The translations under genes and the position numbers were made by a program. The notes under the pieces are model-generated. The model ran no database searches, had not been told where the DNA came from, and saw only the letters and a list, made by a program, of their open reading frames with translations. Below are positions 9,654 through 18,491 of a DNA stretch of 64,000 bases, piece by piece; the first letter of the stretch is position 1, and each line of letters starts with the position of its first letter. The stretch is from Billgrantia sulfidoxydans (lineage in GTDB: Bacteria > Pseudomonadota > Gammaproteobacteria > Pseudomonadales > Halomonadaceae), in assembly GCF_017868775.1 (NCBI RefSeq), contig NZ_CP053381.1:3906001-3970000 (forward strand), given 5' to 3'.

Positions 9654-9698
9654 TCAGCCTTCACTAAACCGTTGGTTGAAAAACGTGTAAAGGGGGAG

Positions 9699-9727
9699 AT
9701 TATAGCGAACCCCCGCCCCCTTGACAG
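9699..9727 (-). promoter_or_regulatory. Candidate promoter of the ribF-ileS-lspA-fkpB-ispH operon
   Basis: On the minus strand, TATAAT (9699-9704) is preceded by CTGTCA (9722-9727) with a 17-base spacer, about 46 bases before the ribF ATG. The -10 box is a perfect consensus; the -35 box matches four of six. Confidence 0.55.
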
Positions 9728-9773
9728 CCGGTTGCCCGCTTCACCTGGCCGACCTCAATGCAGAGGGCCGCCC

Positions 9774-11393
9774 TCACCCCCGCATACGGAAATGCCGCAG
9801 CCTGACGCCCAGCGCCGCCAGCCAGGCGAAGTAGACCGCGGCGCCGGCCACCACCAACAGCGCCAGCCACTGTACGCGCGCCCCTACGTTCCACTCGAGC
9901 CACTGCTGCCAATCCGGCGCCAGCCAGGCGAGCCCCACGCTCATCACCACGCAGCCGCCGACCAGTTGCACGGCATAGCGGCCCCAGCCCGGCTGGAACA
10001 CCAGCACGCCCTGCTTGTGCAGCAGCCAACCCAGCAGCCCGGCATTGAGAAAGGCCGACAGCGCCGTGGCCAGGGCCAGTCCGGCATGGGCCAGTGGCCA
10101 GATCAGGAGCAGGTTGAAGACCATGTTGGCGACCATGGCGATGATGCCGACCTTCACCGGGGTCTTAGTGTTCTGGCGGGCGAAGAAGCCGGGTGCCAGC
10201 ACCTTGATCAGCATGAAGGCCACCAGGCCGAAGGCGTAGGCACGCAGGCTCATCGCCGCCATGGCGATGTCGTGTTCGGTCATGGCGCCGTAGTGGAACA
10301 GCGAGATCAACAGCGGCTCGGCGAGGACCGCCAGCGCCAGCGCCGCCGGCAGGCCCAACAGCAGCACGGCGCGCACCGCCCAGTCGAGCATGGCGGCGAA
10401 GTGCTCACCCGACTGCTCGGCGTGGCGCTTGGAGAGCGCCGGCAGGATCACCGTGCCGATGGCGATGCCGAACACGCCCAGCGGCAGCTCCACCAGGCGG
10501 TCGGAATAGTAGAGCCACGAGACACTGCCGGGTGTGAGCAACGAGGCCAGCACGGTATCCAGCAACAGGTTGATTTGCGACACCGAGACACCGAACAGGG
10601 CCGGGGCCATCAGCACCAGGATGCGCTTCACCCCGCTGTGGGCGAAATTGGGCCACGGGCGCGGCATCAGCCCCAGGCGCGCGAGGAACGGCACCTGGAA
10701 CGCGAGCTGGGCGACGCCGGCGATCAGCACGCCCCACGCCAGCGCCATGGCCGGCTCGCTCATCAAGGGCGTGAGCAGCACGGCCGCGCCGATCAGCGAG
10801 AGGTTGAGCAGTACCGGCGTGAAGGCCGGCACGGCGAAACGGTTCCAGGTGTTGAGCACGCTGCCGGCGAAGGCGGTCAGCGAGACCAGCAGCAGGTAGG
10901 GGAAGGTCAGCCGCAGCATGTCGGCGGTGAGCGCCAGCTTGGCCGGATCGCGGCCGAAACCCGGGGCGAAGAGCCACACCAGCCAGGGCGCGGCGAGCAT
11001 GGCCAGGGCGGTGATCAGCGCCAGCACCGCGGTGAGGCTGCCGGCCACGGCGTCGAGCAGCTCGCGCACCTCGCGCTTGCTGCCGCGGGTAGCGTATTCG
11101 GAAAGCACCGGCACGAAGGCCTGGTTGAAGGCGCCCTCGGCAAACAGCCGGCGCATGAAGTTGGGGATCTTGAAGGCGACGAAGAAAGCATCGGCACCGC
11201 TGCCGGCACCGAACAGGGTCGCCACCACCACGTCACGCACCAGGCCCATGACCCGCGACAGCATGGTCATGGCCCCCACCACCAGACCGGAGCGCATCAG
11301 CCCCCCGGCCTTGGGGGCAACGGCCCGGTCGTCATCGGCCACCGCGGGTGGCGCCGACTCACCGGGCCTGGGCAACTGCTCGCGTTTCGTCAC
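9774..11393 (-). CDS. murJ: Lipid II flippase MurJ (MviN)
   Basis: An integral inner-membrane MOP-superfamily flippase that moves lipid II to the periplasm for peptidoglycan synthesis. GTG at 11393 (MTKREQLPRPGE) is preferred, with AGAGGA nine bases upstream, giving 539 aa; an ATG at 11432 is the alternative and would begin close to the rpsT terminator. About 14 hydrophobic segments are visible, beginning at SGLVVGAMTMLSRVMGLVRDV. MurJ hallmarks include GAGSGADAFFVAFKIPNFMRRLFAEGAFNQAFVPV, with the conserved Arg residues of the central cavity. A cytoplasmic N-terminal extension of about 30 residues is variable. It follows rpsT, as in Pseudomonas. Confidence 0.93.
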   Translation of the reverse strand: MTKREQLPRPGESAPPAVADDDRAVAPKAGGLMRSGLVVGAMTMLSRVMGLVRDVVVATLFGAGSGADAFFVAFKIPNFMRRLFAEGAFNQAFVPVLSEYATRGSKREVRELLDAVAGSLTAVLALITALAMLAAPWLVWLFAPGFGRDPAKLALTADMLRLTFPYLLLVSLTAFAGSVLNTWNRFAVPAFTPVLLNLSLIGAAVLLTPLMSEPAMALAWGVLIAGVAQLAFQVPFLARLGLMPRPWPNFAHSGVKRILVLMAPALFGVSVSQINLLLDTVLASLLTPGSVSWLYYSDRLVELPLGVFGIAIGTVILPALSKRHAEQSGEHFAAMLDWAVRAVLLLGLPAALALAVLAEPLLISLFHYGAMTEHDIAMAAMSLRAYAFGLVAFMLIKVLAPGFFARQNTKTPVKVGIIAMVANMVFNLLLIWPLAHAGLALATALSAFLNAGLLGWLLHKQGVLVFQPGWGRYAVQLVGGCVVMSVGLAWLAPDWQQWLEWNVGARVQWLALLVVAGAAVYFAWLAALGVRLRHFRMRG

Positions 11394-11448
11394 CGTCTGC
11401 TTTCCTCTCCGGGCTCGCTCGATGTGGTTCATCCCGCTTGGCAGGCAC

Positions 11449-11475
11449 AAAAAAACCGGCCGAAGCCGGTTTTTT
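11449..11475 (-). terminator. Terminator after rpsT
   Basis: A perfect stem (ACCGGC with GCCGGT, loop CGAA, extended by the flanking A and T runs) ends in TTTTTT on the minus strand, about 65 bases past the rpsT stop. The A run on the other side would let it work in both directions. Confidence 0.85.
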
Positions 11476-11539
11476 CAAGAGATCGCGGTACGCGGGCATC
11501 GAGGTGCTGGCGCTCGCGAGGTCTCCAAGACGTCCGGCT

Positions 11540-11806
11540 TTACGCAGCCAGGGCCTTAATTCGCGCGTTCAGGCGGCTCTTCAGGCGTGCAGCCTTCTTC
11601 TTGGAGAGCACGTCCTTGTCGGCGATGCGGTCGATGACCGGCTGCGCCTTGTGGAACTCGGCCATGGCAGTCGCGTGATCGCCACCGTTGATGGCCTTGA
11701 TGACGCGCTTCACGTAGGTACGCACCATGGCGCGCTGGCTCGCCTTCAGAACACGACGGCCTTCCGCCTGACGGGCACGCTTGCGGGCTTGCTTGCTGTT
11801 TGCCAC
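11540..11806 (-). CDS. rpsT: 30S ribosomal protein S20
   Basis: An 88-aa, strongly basic S20 (MANSKQARKRARQAEGRRVLKASQRAMVRTYVKRV). It binds the 5' domain of 16S rRNA. It is preceded by AGGAGATAGTC, a good ribosome binding site, and followed by a strong terminator, so it probably has a short transcript of its own. It lies between proB and murJ. Confidence 0.96.
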   Translation of the reverse strand: MANSKQARKRARQAEGRRVLKASQRAMVRTYVKRVIKAINGGDHATAMAEFHKAQPVIDRIADKDVLSKKKAARLKSRLNARIKALAA

Positions 11807-11830
11807 TGACTATCTCCTGGAAAACTTTAA

Positions 11831-11851
11831 CGCCGCCCGGTCGGGGGCGGC
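11831..11851 (-). terminator. GC-rich hairpin between proB and rpsT
   Basis: GCCGCCC and GGGCGGC pair with a 6-base loop about 25 bases upstream of the rpsT ATG. It lacks a T-run directly after the stem, so it could be a weak proB terminator or a structure in the rpsT leader. Confidence 0.35.
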
Positions 11852-12003
11852 ATCGATAACGATTTGTCCGGCCTGAAAATTTCACTTCCCAGCCGGTTTG
11901 GCCATGGCGTCAACCCGAAGGTTGTCGACGGGCCGTGTCTGAGAGGATGGCGCATACTACCACAGGTACCCGGCGCCATGCTACAGGCCCCATGAACACT
12001 GCC

Positions 12004-13152
12004 TCACAGCACGACGAGGTTGTCGCGATGGATCAACTCGGGCGCCTCCATGTAGCCCAGGATCGCCTCGATCTGGTGACTCGGCTGGCCGAGAATGCGG
12101 CGCGCTTCGTCGGCGCCATAGTTCACCAGCCCCTTGGCGATCCGCTCGCCCTGTTCGTCGAGGCACAGCACCATGTCGCCGCGCACGAAGTCGCCCGACA
12201 GCGCCTTGACGCCCACTGCCAACAGGCTCGATCCGCTGCCGCGCAGCACCTTGACCGCGCCGGCATCCAGCGTCAGGCTGCCGCGCACCTGGAGCTGGCC
12301 GGCCAGCCAGCGCTTGCGCGCCGCCATGGGCGCCTCCTCCGGGCGCAGCAGCGTGCCCAGCGACTCACCGGCGGCCAGCCTTGTCAGCACCTCGGGCTGG
12401 CGTCCGCTGGCGATCACCGTGACGGCACCGGAACGGGCCGCCAGGCGTGCCGCCTGCACCTTGGTGGTCATGCCACCGCGACCCAGCGCACCGCCGCCGC
12501 CGGCCACCGCCGCCAACGCCGGATCATCGGCGCGGCCTTCCTGGATCAGCGTGGCCGCCGGGTTGCGGCGCGGATCGGCGTCGAACAACCCCTCCTGGTC
12601 GGTAAGGATCACCAGCGCTTCGGCCTCGAGCAGGTTGGCCACCAGCGCGCCCAGGGTATCGTTGTCGCCGAAGCGGATCTCGTCGGTGACCACGGTGTCG
12701 TTCTCGTTGATCACCGGCACCACGCGCAGGTCGACCAGGGTACGCAGCGCCGAGCGGGCATTGAGGTAACGCTTGCGGTTGGAGAGGTCGTCGTGGGTCA
12801 GCAGCACCTGGGCGGTGAGCAGGCCATGGCGCGCGAAGTGGTGTTCGTAGCACTGGGTCAGGCCGTTCTGCCCCACCGCCGCCGCGGCCTGCAGCTCATG
12901 CACGGCCGAGGGGCGGGCCTGCCAACCCAGCCTCACCATGCCCGCCGCCACGGCGCCCGACGATACCAGCACCACCTCGAGCCCCTGACGATGCAGCGCG
13001 GCGATCTGGTCCACCCAGCCGCCAATGGCCGCCTCGTCGAGCCCTCGCCCATCGTTGGTCAGCAGCGCACTGCCGATCTTCACCACCACCCGGCGAGCGC
13101 CACGCAGCGCATCGCGACCCGGAACCCGCTCGTTCACACTCTGCTCTCCCAT
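12004..13152 (-). CDS. proB: Glutamate 5-kinase
   Basis: First enzyme of proline synthesis: it phosphorylates glutamate to gamma-glutamyl phosphate, and is usually feedback-inhibited by proline. The 382-aa protein has an amino-acid kinase domain ([18 protein letters not shown] near residue 20; [15 protein letters not shown]-type glycine loop as [12 protein letters not shown]) and a C-terminal PUA domain from about residue 285. Proline is a compatible solute, which suits a halophile, but nothing here shows osmotic control. The gene lies 54 bases after obg and no proA is nearby. Confidence 0.93.
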   Translation of the reverse strand: MGEQSVNERVPGRDALRGARRVVVKIGSALLTNDGRGLDEAAIGGWVDQIAALHRQGLEVVLVSSGAVAAGMVRLGWQARPSAVHELQAAAAVGQNGLTQCYEHHFARHGLLTAQVLLTHDDLSNRKRYLNARSALRTLVDLRVVPVINENDTVVTDEIRFGDNDTLGALVANLLEAEALVILTDQEGLFDADPRRNPAATLIQEGRADDPALAAVAGGGGALGRGGMTTKVQAARLAARSGAVTVIASGRQPEVLTRLAAGESLGTLLRPEEAPMAARKRWLAGQLQVRGSLTLDAGAVKVLRGSGSSLLAVGVKALSGDFVRGDMVLCLDEQGERIAKGLVNYGADEARRILGQPSHQIEAILGYMEAPELIHRDNLVVL

Positions 13153-13206
13153 CCAGCAAAAACCAGCCAGCCATGTCAGCGCGACTGAGCGAGCGAAGGC
13201 CTCCCC

Positions 13207-14394
13207 TCACTCCACATATTCGACTTCGACATCGTAATCATCGTCGTCGAAATCGTCATCGTCTTCGTCGCTGCGCTTGCGCCGACGGCCCAGTCGCGCC
13301 TCGGTGCGCGCCACCGCCTCGGCCTCCATGCGCTCGCACATCTCGCGCTCGCGCTCGGCGGCCTCCTCGTCCTCGTTCTCCAGCCGGCGCTGCTCGGTGA
13401 GCCAGCGGTGCGCCGACTGCACCAGGGCGTCGGTGCCTTCGCCGCTGATCGCCGAGATGCGGAACACCGGCCCTTCCCAGCCAAGTCCTTCGACGATGGC
13501 GGCGACTCGCGCCTCGCGCTCCTCTTCCGGCACCAGGTCGAGCTTGTTGAGCACCAGCCAGCGCGGGCGCTCGGCCAGGGTCGGCGAAAACTGCTCGAGT
13601 TCATGGGCAATGGCACGCGCGACCTCGACCGGATCGGACTCGTCGAACGGCGCCACATCGACCACGTGAAAGAGCAGACGAGTACGGGTGAGGTGCTTGA
13701 GGAAGCGCAGCCCCAGGCCGGCACCATCCGAGGCGCCCTCGATCAGCCCCGGCACATCGGCCATCACGAAATGTTCGTGCATGCCCAGCTTCACCACGCC
13801 GAGATTGGGCACCAGCGTGGTGAAGGGGTAGTCGGCCACCTTGGGCTTGGCCGCGGACACCGAGCGGATCAGAGTCGACTTGCCGGCGTTGGGCATGCCC
13901 AGCAGGCCGACGTCGGCCATCACCTTCATCTCCAGGCGCAGATTGCGCCGTTCACCATCGGTGCCCGGCGTGGTCTTGCGTGGCGCGCGGTTGGTCGACG
14001 ACTTGAAGTGGATGTTGCCGAGCCCGCGGCGGCCGCCCTGGGCCACCAGCACCTGCTGGCCGATCTCGGTGATGTCGGCGATCACTTCGAGGGTGTCCTC
14101 GTCGATCACCGTGGTACCCACCGGCACCTTGACCACCAGATCGCTGCCGGCCCGGCCACTCATCTGGCGCCCCTGGCCGGGGCGGCCGCTCTCGGCCTGG
14201 TAGAAGCGCTGATACTTGAAATCGATCAGCGTGTTGAGGGCATCGTCCCCGACCAGGTAGACGCTGCCGCCATGCCCGCCGTCGCCGCCATCGGGACCAC
14301 CCTTGGGCACGTACTTCTCGCGGCGGAAGCTCAGGCAGCCATTGCCGCCCCTGCCGGCCTCCACGATGATCGAGGCTTCGTCGACGAACTGCAT
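13207..14394 (-). CDS. obgE: GTPase Obg/CgtA
   Basis: An essential ribosome-associated GTPase acting in late 50S assembly. The start is ATG at 14394 ([19 protein letters not shown]), with a GGGAGAG site, giving 395 aa. Residues 1-158 are the glycine-rich Obg fold; the G domain has [15 protein letters not shown] (Walker A), [16 protein letters not shown] (switch II) and NKLDLV. The C-terminal tail is unusually acidic, with a run of Asp between about residues 370 and 390. The gene follows rplU-rpmA as in most proteobacteria. Confidence 0.94.
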   Translation of the reverse strand: MQFVDEASIIVEAGRGGNGCLSFRREKYVPKGGPDGGDGGHGGSVYLVGDDALNTLIDFKYQRFYQAESGRPGQGRQMSGRAGSDLVVKVPVGTTVIDEDTLEVIADITEIGQQVLVAQGGRRGLGNIHFKSSTNRAPRKTTPGTDGERRNLRLEMKVMADVGLLGMPNAGKSTLIRSVSAAKPKVADYPFTTLVPNLGVVKLGMHEHFVMADVPGLIEGASDGAGLGLRFLKHLTRTRLLFHVVDVAPFDESDPVEVARAIAHELEQFSPTLAERPRWLVLNKLDLVPEEEREARVAAIVEGLGWEGPVFRISAISGEGTDALVQSAHRWLTEQRRLENEDEEAAEREREMCERMEAEAVARTEARLGRRRKRSDEDDDDFDDDDYDVEVEYVE

Positions 14395-14430
14395 TGTGAC
14401 TCTCCCGACGGTCTCTGCCGTCATGATACA

Positions 14431-14458
14431 AGAAGGCCCCGCCTGAGCGGGGCCTTCC
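14431..14458 (-). terminator. Terminator after rpmA
   Basis: A perfect 10-bp stem (AAGGCCCCGC with GCGGGGCCTT, loop of four) lies 20 bases past the rpmA stop, with a CTT tail on the minus strand. It would separate much of rplU-rpmA transcription from obgE. Confidence 0.7.
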
Positions 14459-14478
14459 CTCTACCGGTTCGAGCGCGC

Positions 14479-14736
14479 TCAGGCAGAGACGACGCTGACG
14501 AACTTGCGGTTCTTCGGACCCTTGGTCTCGAACTTGATCACACCGTCGCTCAGGGCGAAGAGGGTGTGGTCGCGGCCGACGCCGACGCCGGTACCGGCGT
14601 GGAAGCGGGTGCCGCGCTGACGCACGATGATGTTGCCGGCGGTGACGGCCTGGCCGCCATACAGCTTGACACCAAGGCGTTTGGATTCTGAATCGCGGCC
14701 GTTACGGGTAGAGCCGGCTGCCTTCTTATGAGCCAT
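14479..14736 (-). CDS. rpmA: 50S ribosomal protein L27
   Basis: An 85-aa L27 with the N-terminus [22 protein letters not shown] that reaches into the peptidyl transferase centre. There is no Firmicute-type cleavable extension. It is 32 bases downstream of rplU in the same operon. Confidence 0.97.
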   Translation of the reverse strand: MAHKKAAGSTRNGRDSESKRLGVKLYGGQAVTAGNIIVRQRGTRFHAGTGVGVGRDHTLFALSDGVIKFETKGPKNRKFVSVVSA

Positions 14737-14768
14737 TGCAAAGTCCTCGCTCGTTAAGGGGAAGCCGC

Positions 14769-15080
14769 TTAGGCGGAAATCCCGGTGATCTTGACTTCAG
14801 TGAACCACTGACGGTGGCCCTGACGCTTCATGTGGTGCTTACGGCGACGGAACTTGATGATGCGGATCTTCTCGCCACGGCCGTGGGAAACGATCTCGGC
14901 CGCCACTTTGGCACCATCGACCAGCGGAGCGCCGACGGTCACGTCGTCGCCATCGGCAACCAGCAGCACCTGGTCGAACTCGACGGTTTCGCCGGTCGGA
15001 ATTTCCAGCTTCTCGAGCTTGAGCGTCTGGCCTTCCTGAACGCGGTACTGCTTGCCACCGCTCTTGATTACTGCATACAT
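14769..15080 (-). CDS. rplU: 50S ribosomal protein L21
   Basis: A 103-aa L21 ([39 protein letters not shown] near the C-terminus). First gene of rplU-rpmA, with a near-consensus promoter at 15187-15215 about 110 bases upstream. Confidence 0.97.
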   Translation of the reverse strand: MYAVIKSGGKQYRVQEGQTLKLEKLEIPTGETVEFDQVLLVADGDDVTVGAPLVDGAKVAAEIVSHGRGEKIRIIKFRRRKHHMKRQGHRQWFTEVKITGISA

Positions 15081-15186
15081 GTGCGTATCTCTCCGGAACT
15101 CATCGGGGTTGGCTCTTCATCGACCTGCTTCGAGTGGCGCCCCTTTCGGCAGCCATCTGACAGGGAGCGAGATGAGTGGGCCGCGC

Positions 15187-15215
15187 ATTATAACCGCGCC
15201 CGGCACGCCATTCAA
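15187..15215 (-). promoter_or_regulatory. Promoter of rplU-rpmA
   Basis: TATAAT (15187-15192) and TTGAAT (15210-15215) on the minus strand with an optimal 17-base spacer. Confidence 0.7.
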
Positions 15216-15277
15216 GCTGCCGCGACACTCGACGGCATCCCGAGGACGTGTCACGTCAAGGCGCACCGCGGCACAGC

Positions 15278-15306
15278 TTGACGCCCCCATGGGGGGGCCA
15301 TAGCAT
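15278..15306 (+). promoter_or_regulatory. Promoter of ispB
   Basis: TTGACG (15278-15283) and TAGCAT (15301-15306) with a 17-base spacer, 67 bases before the ispB ATG. The spacer includes a C-run/G-run palindrome around CCCATGGG. The rest of the 293-base rplU-ispB gap shows nothing else recognisable. Confidence 0.5.
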
Positions 15307-15373
15307 GACCCGCAACCCAAGGCCCACCGCCACTCTCCGGCATTTGGGCCCAACAGCTCGATGATACCGCCCC

Positions 15374-16381
15374 ATGCCAGCCAACGCCTCTACCCGCTCG
15401 TCCGACAGCAACACCTCCGCCACGTCGCTCCATGCAGCGGTCGCCGACGATTTCGCCGCGGTCAATCGCACCATCATGGATCAGTTGGCCTCGCGGGTGC
15501 CGCTGGTGGAGACCATTGGCCAGTACATCATCGCCAGCGGCGGCAAGCGGCTGCGCCCGCTGCTGGTGCTGCTCGCTGCCCGCGCGCTGGGGTATCGGGG
15601 CGACAAGCACATCTCGCTGGCCACGCTGATCGAGTTCATGCACACCTCGACCCTGCTGCACGACGACGTGGTCGATGAGTCCCACATGCGCCGCGGCCGC
15701 GCCACCGCCAACGACGCCTGGGGCAACGCCCCCTCGGTGCTGGTGGGCGACTACCTCTACTCCCGCTCCTTCCAGATGATGGTGGAGATCGGCTCGCTCA
15801 AGATCATGGGGATACTCTCGGGCGCCACCTGCGTGATCGCCGAAGGCGAGGTCCAGCAGCTGACCAACGTGGGCAACCCCGACATCGACGAGGCGGTCTA
15901 CTTCGAGACCATCCAGGGCAAGACCGCCATGCTGTTCGAGGCCGCCACCCACAGCGGTGCGGTGCTGGCCGAGGCCGACCCGCAGCAGGAGGCGGCGCTG
16001 CAGTACTACGGCCGTTACCTGGGTCTGGCGTTCCAGCTCGTCGACGACCTGCTCGACTACCAGGGCGACGCCACCGCCATGGGCAAGAACGTGGGCGACG
16101 ACCTCGCCGAGGGCAAGCCGACGCTGCCGCTGATCCAGGCCATGGCCGCCGGCACCCCCGACCAGGCCAAGACGATCCGCCAGGCCATCCGCCAGGGCGG
16201 ACTCGACCAGTTGGAAGAAGTGCTGGCCATCGTGCGCGATACCGGCGCGCTGGACTATACCCGCGCACGGGCCGAGGAGATGTCGGCCAAGGCGCTGGAG
16301 CAGCTCGACCTGCTACCCCCCAGCCGCTATCGCGACAGCATGGCCGAACTGGCCAGGCTCGCGGTGGAACGCCAGAACTGA
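15374..16381 (+). CDS. ispB: Octaprenyl diphosphate synthase (polyprenyl synthetase)
   Basis: Makes the long polyprenyl diphosphate side chain of ubiquinone from FPP and IPP. At 335 aa it has both Asp-rich motifs: DDVVD at residues 97-101 with the following RRGR, and DDLLD in QLVDDLLDYQGD. GGKRLRPLL binds IPP. The first 25 residues are a low-complexity Ser/Thr-rich extension compared with E. coli IspB. It is divergent from rplU, the classical arrangement in gammaproteobacteria. Chain length (C40 or C45) cannot be read directly. Confidence 0.93.
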   Translation: MPANASTRSSDSNTSATSLHAAVADDFAAVNRTIMDQLASRVPLVETIGQYIIASGGKRLRPLLVLLAARALGYRGDKHISLATLIEFMHTSTLLHDDVVDESHMRRGRATANDAWGNAPSVLVGDYLYSRSFQMMVEIGSLKIMGILSGATCVIAEGEVQQLTNVGNPDIDEAVYFETIQGKTAMLFEAATHSGAVLAEADPQQEAALQYYGRYLGLAFQLVDDLLDYQGDATAMGKNVGDDLAEGKPTLPLIQAMAAGTPDQAKTIRQAIRQGGLDQLEEVLAIVRDTGALDYTRARAEEMSAKALEQLDLLPPSRYRDSMAELARLAVERQN

Positions 16382-16407
16382 GCGGCACGCCAGCGCCACC
16401 GCGGGGC

Positions 16408-16435
16408 TTGCAAGGCCGAGGGTTTTGCGTATAAT
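16408..16435 (+). promoter_or_regulatory. Promoter of tRNA-Pro
   Basis: TTGCAA (16408-16413) and TATAAT (16430-16435) with a 16-base spacer, 65 bases upstream of the tRNA. Confidence 0.65.
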
Positions 16436-16499
16436 GCCCATCCGTCGGCACCCAGCGGTGCCGGTGCCGAGCGGCTTCCGAGCGGCTCAAAAAATGCAA

Positions 16500-16576
16500 C
16501 GGAGTATAGCTCAGCTTGGTAGAGCGCTGCCTTCGGGAGGCAGAGGTCGTAGGTTCGAATCCTGCTACTCCGACCA
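16500..16576 (+). tRNA. proK: tRNA-Pro (anticodon CGG)
   Basis: A 77-nt cloverleaf: acceptor CGGAGTA paired with TACTCCG, D arm GCTC/GAGC, anticodon stem CTGCC/GGCAG with loop TTCGGGA (anticodon CGG), T arm GTAGG/CCTGC with TTCGAAT, and an encoded 3' ACCA. The C1-G72 pair and G37 fit tRNA-Pro. It reads CCG codons. No duplicated 3' end or integrase was seen nearby. Confidence 0.96.
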
Positions 16577-16588
16577 AAGAATTCAGTC

Positions 16589-16626
16589 AAAACCGCCACT
16601 GACGGATCACGCCGGGTGGCGGTTTT
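16589..16626 (+). terminator. Terminator of tRNA-Pro
   Basis: AAAACCGCCAC (16589-16599) pairs perfectly with GTGGCGGTTTT (16616-16626), ending in four T, 12 bases after the tRNA. Confidence 0.8.
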
Positions 16627-16819
16627 GCGTCGTGAAGACAGCCGCACCTTTGTCCCCCGTTCACGCCCCTCCGACCTCAAGTTTTTCGATCCCCTGCCGA
16701 TAGCTCGCTTAAGAAAGCAGAGACGCACCTCTCCTGCCTGCGAAGTCAATCATTCGGCCAGCCTTCCGCCCTCTCTCGGAAGCGGCCATGTATCACCGCC
16801 CACGCGCGTGGTCTCCCAT

Positions 16820-18055
16820 ATGTCGAGAAAGTTACCTCTTGCCCTCCTCACCTCGCTGGTGCTGGCATACGGGCTTCCCCTTGCCGCACAAGCGAATCCC
16901 CCCTCGCTGTCCCTGAATGGCTTCGGCACGCTTGGCGTGGTGCATTCCAGCGAGGACCAGGCAGATTTCGTTTCGAGCATGCTGATGCCCAGAGGAGCCG
17001 GCCATACCAGTGACTGGAGTGCCGAGGTCGACAGCCGGCTGGGCCTGCAGCTTACCGCCAACCTTACGCCTCGCCTCTCGAGCGTGGTGCAAGTCGTCAC
17101 CGAGCAGCAGTACGATGGCCAATTCCGGCCGGCAATCGAGTGGGCCAACATCAATTACGATGTGACTCCCGACCTGAGCCTGAGGGTCGGCCGCGTCATA
17201 CTTCCGGTCTTCATGAATTCAGAGTATCGCAAGGTAGGCTACGCGACGCCCTGGATCCGCCCGCCACTGGAAGTCTATCGCACCATACCGGTTTCCAGCG
17301 CTGACGGCGTGGACGTCAGCTACCGCTCCCATATCGCCAGCGTCACCAACACGCTTCGGGCCACCTATGGGCAAAGCGATGCCACCTTTCCCTACATCGA
17401 TGCAGCGATGGACCGAGCCACCGCCGAGGCACGCGCTCGAGAAGGGCTGACAATCAGCAATACCGTTGAGCAGGGCAGCATCAGCCTCTTTGCCGCCTAC
17501 AGCCATTACCGCCTGAGCATCGAAGATTTCAACCCGCTGTTCGATGCCTTCAGAATGTTTGGCCCTGAAGGCGATGCCATTGCCGAACGCTACAATGTCG
17601 ATGGCAAAACCTTTGAAGCCATCAGCCTGGGGGCTCGCTACGATCCCGGCAACTGGTTCGTGATGGGCGAATGGACCCAGACCAGCAGCCGCACCTTCCT
17701 GGCGGATAACCGCGGCTGGTACATTTCCGGTGGCTACCGCCTGGGCGCCTTCACGCCCTATCTGACATATGCCAGTCAGCGCATACTCAGCAAGACATCC
17801 ACCCCGGGCCTCTCACAGCCCGGCAGCGAACCACTGGATGCGATGCTCAACTCCATGCTCCAGGGGCAGCCACAGCAGGAAAGCGTGTCTGTCGGCGTAC
17901 GCTGGGATTTCAGCAGCAACATGGCGGTCAAGGCCCAGTTCGACCACATGAACCACGAGGGGAAATCGCGCGGCTACCTGGTCAACTCGCAGCCAGGCTT
18001 CGAGCCCGGCGGTTCGGTCAATCTGTTCAGCCTAGCGCTCGACTTCGTGTTCTGA
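16820..18055 (+). CDS. Porin-like outer-membrane beta-barrel protein
   Basis: A 411-aa exported protein starting at ATG 16820. A signal peptide of about 26 residues (MSRKLPLALLTSLVLAYGLPLAAQA) leads to a mature region rich in alternating hydrophobic strands (SLSLNGFGTLGVVHSS, LSLRVGRVILPVFMN, WFVMGEWTQTSSRTF). The last residues (SLALDFVF) end in Phe, the signature recognised by the BAM machinery. The earlier in-frame ATG at 16616 falls in the tRNA terminator and is unlikely. It is first in a three-gene operon with a PstS-like protein (10 bases on) and a GGDEF-EAL protein. It may carry a small anion or other solute; the substrate is unknown. Confidence 0.75.
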   Translation: MSRKLPLALLTSLVLAYGLPLAAQANPPSLSLNGFGTLGVVHSSEDQADFVSSMLMPRGAGHTSDWSAEVDSRLGLQLTANLTPRLSSVVQVVTEQQYDGQFRPAIEWANINYDVTPDLSLRVGRVILPVFMNSEYRKVGYATPWIRPPLEVYRTIPVSSADGVDVSYRSHIASVTNTLRATYGQSDATFPYIDAAMDRATAEARAREGLTISNTVEQGSISLFAAYSHYRLSIEDFNPLFDAFRMFGPEGDAIAERYNVDGKTFEAISLGARYDPGNWFVMGEWTQTSSRTFLADNRGWYISGGYRLGAFTPYLTYASQRILSKTSTPGLSQPGSEPLDAMLNSMLQGQPQQESVSVGVRWDFSSNMAVKAQFDHMNHEGKSRGYLVNSQPGFEPGGSVNLFSLALDFVF

Positions 18056-18065
18056 GGAGACAAGA

Positions 18066-18491
18066 ATGCCTTCGCGACTCACGAAGATCGGCTGCAACCT
18101 GCTCCTCGGCCTGGCATCGAGCCTTGCCCTGGCCGATGCCGTGGTGGTGGTTTCCGCTCAAAGCCCGGTGAGCACGCTCACCCGCAGCGAGCTGACCGAC
18201 ATCTACCTGGGCCGGACCAACCGCTTTCCTGGCGGGCAACCCGCCATGCCCGTGGACCAGCGCGAGAACTCCCCGGCTTACGTCGCGTTCTATCGCAACT
18301 ATCTGGGCCAGACCCCCGCCCAGATCAAGATGCACTGGTCGCGCCTGATCTTCACCGGCCGCGGCCAGCCACCACGCAGCTTGGCCGATCACCAGGCCAT
18401 GGCCGACTTCGTGGCGGAGCAGGCCACGGCCATCGGCTATGTGGACGGCGCCTACATCGACGAGCGCCTGCGGGTGGTGGCCATTGATTGA
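18066..18491 (+). CDS. Small PstS-like periplasmic substrate-binding protein
   Basis: A 141-aa protein with a signal peptide to about residue 23 (ending LALADA), then VVVVSAQSPVSTLTRSELTDIYLGRT, the segment typical of short proteins annotated as phosphate ABC transporter substrate-binding proteins. RFPGGQPAMPVDQRENSPAYVAFYRNYLGQTPAQIKMHWSR and the C-terminal IGYVDGAYID also match this group. It is less than half the length of PstS, so it represents only one lobe of the fold. No permease or ATPase is nearby; instead it sits between a porin-like gene and a GGDEF-EAL sensor, which suggests signalling rather than uptake. Binding of phosphate is unproven. Confidence 0.75.
   Translation: MPSRLTKIGCNLLLGLASSLALADAVVVVSAQSPVSTLTRSELTDIYLGRTNRFPGGQPAMPVDQRENSPAYVAFYRNYLGQTPAQIKMHWSRLIFTGRGQPPRSLADHQAMADFVAEQATAIGYVDGAYIDERLRVVAID

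Noticed and set aside
8604..11678. A long open frame on the plus strand opposite ribF, murJ and rpsT
   Set aside because: It crosses three real genes and a terminator and is dominated by Gln, His and Arg; this is antisense composition, not a protein.
16500..16819. tRNA-Pro as an integration site for the following accessory genes
   Set aside because: The downstream genes look less core-like, but there is no integrase and I found no second copy of the tRNA 3' end, so an island is not supported.
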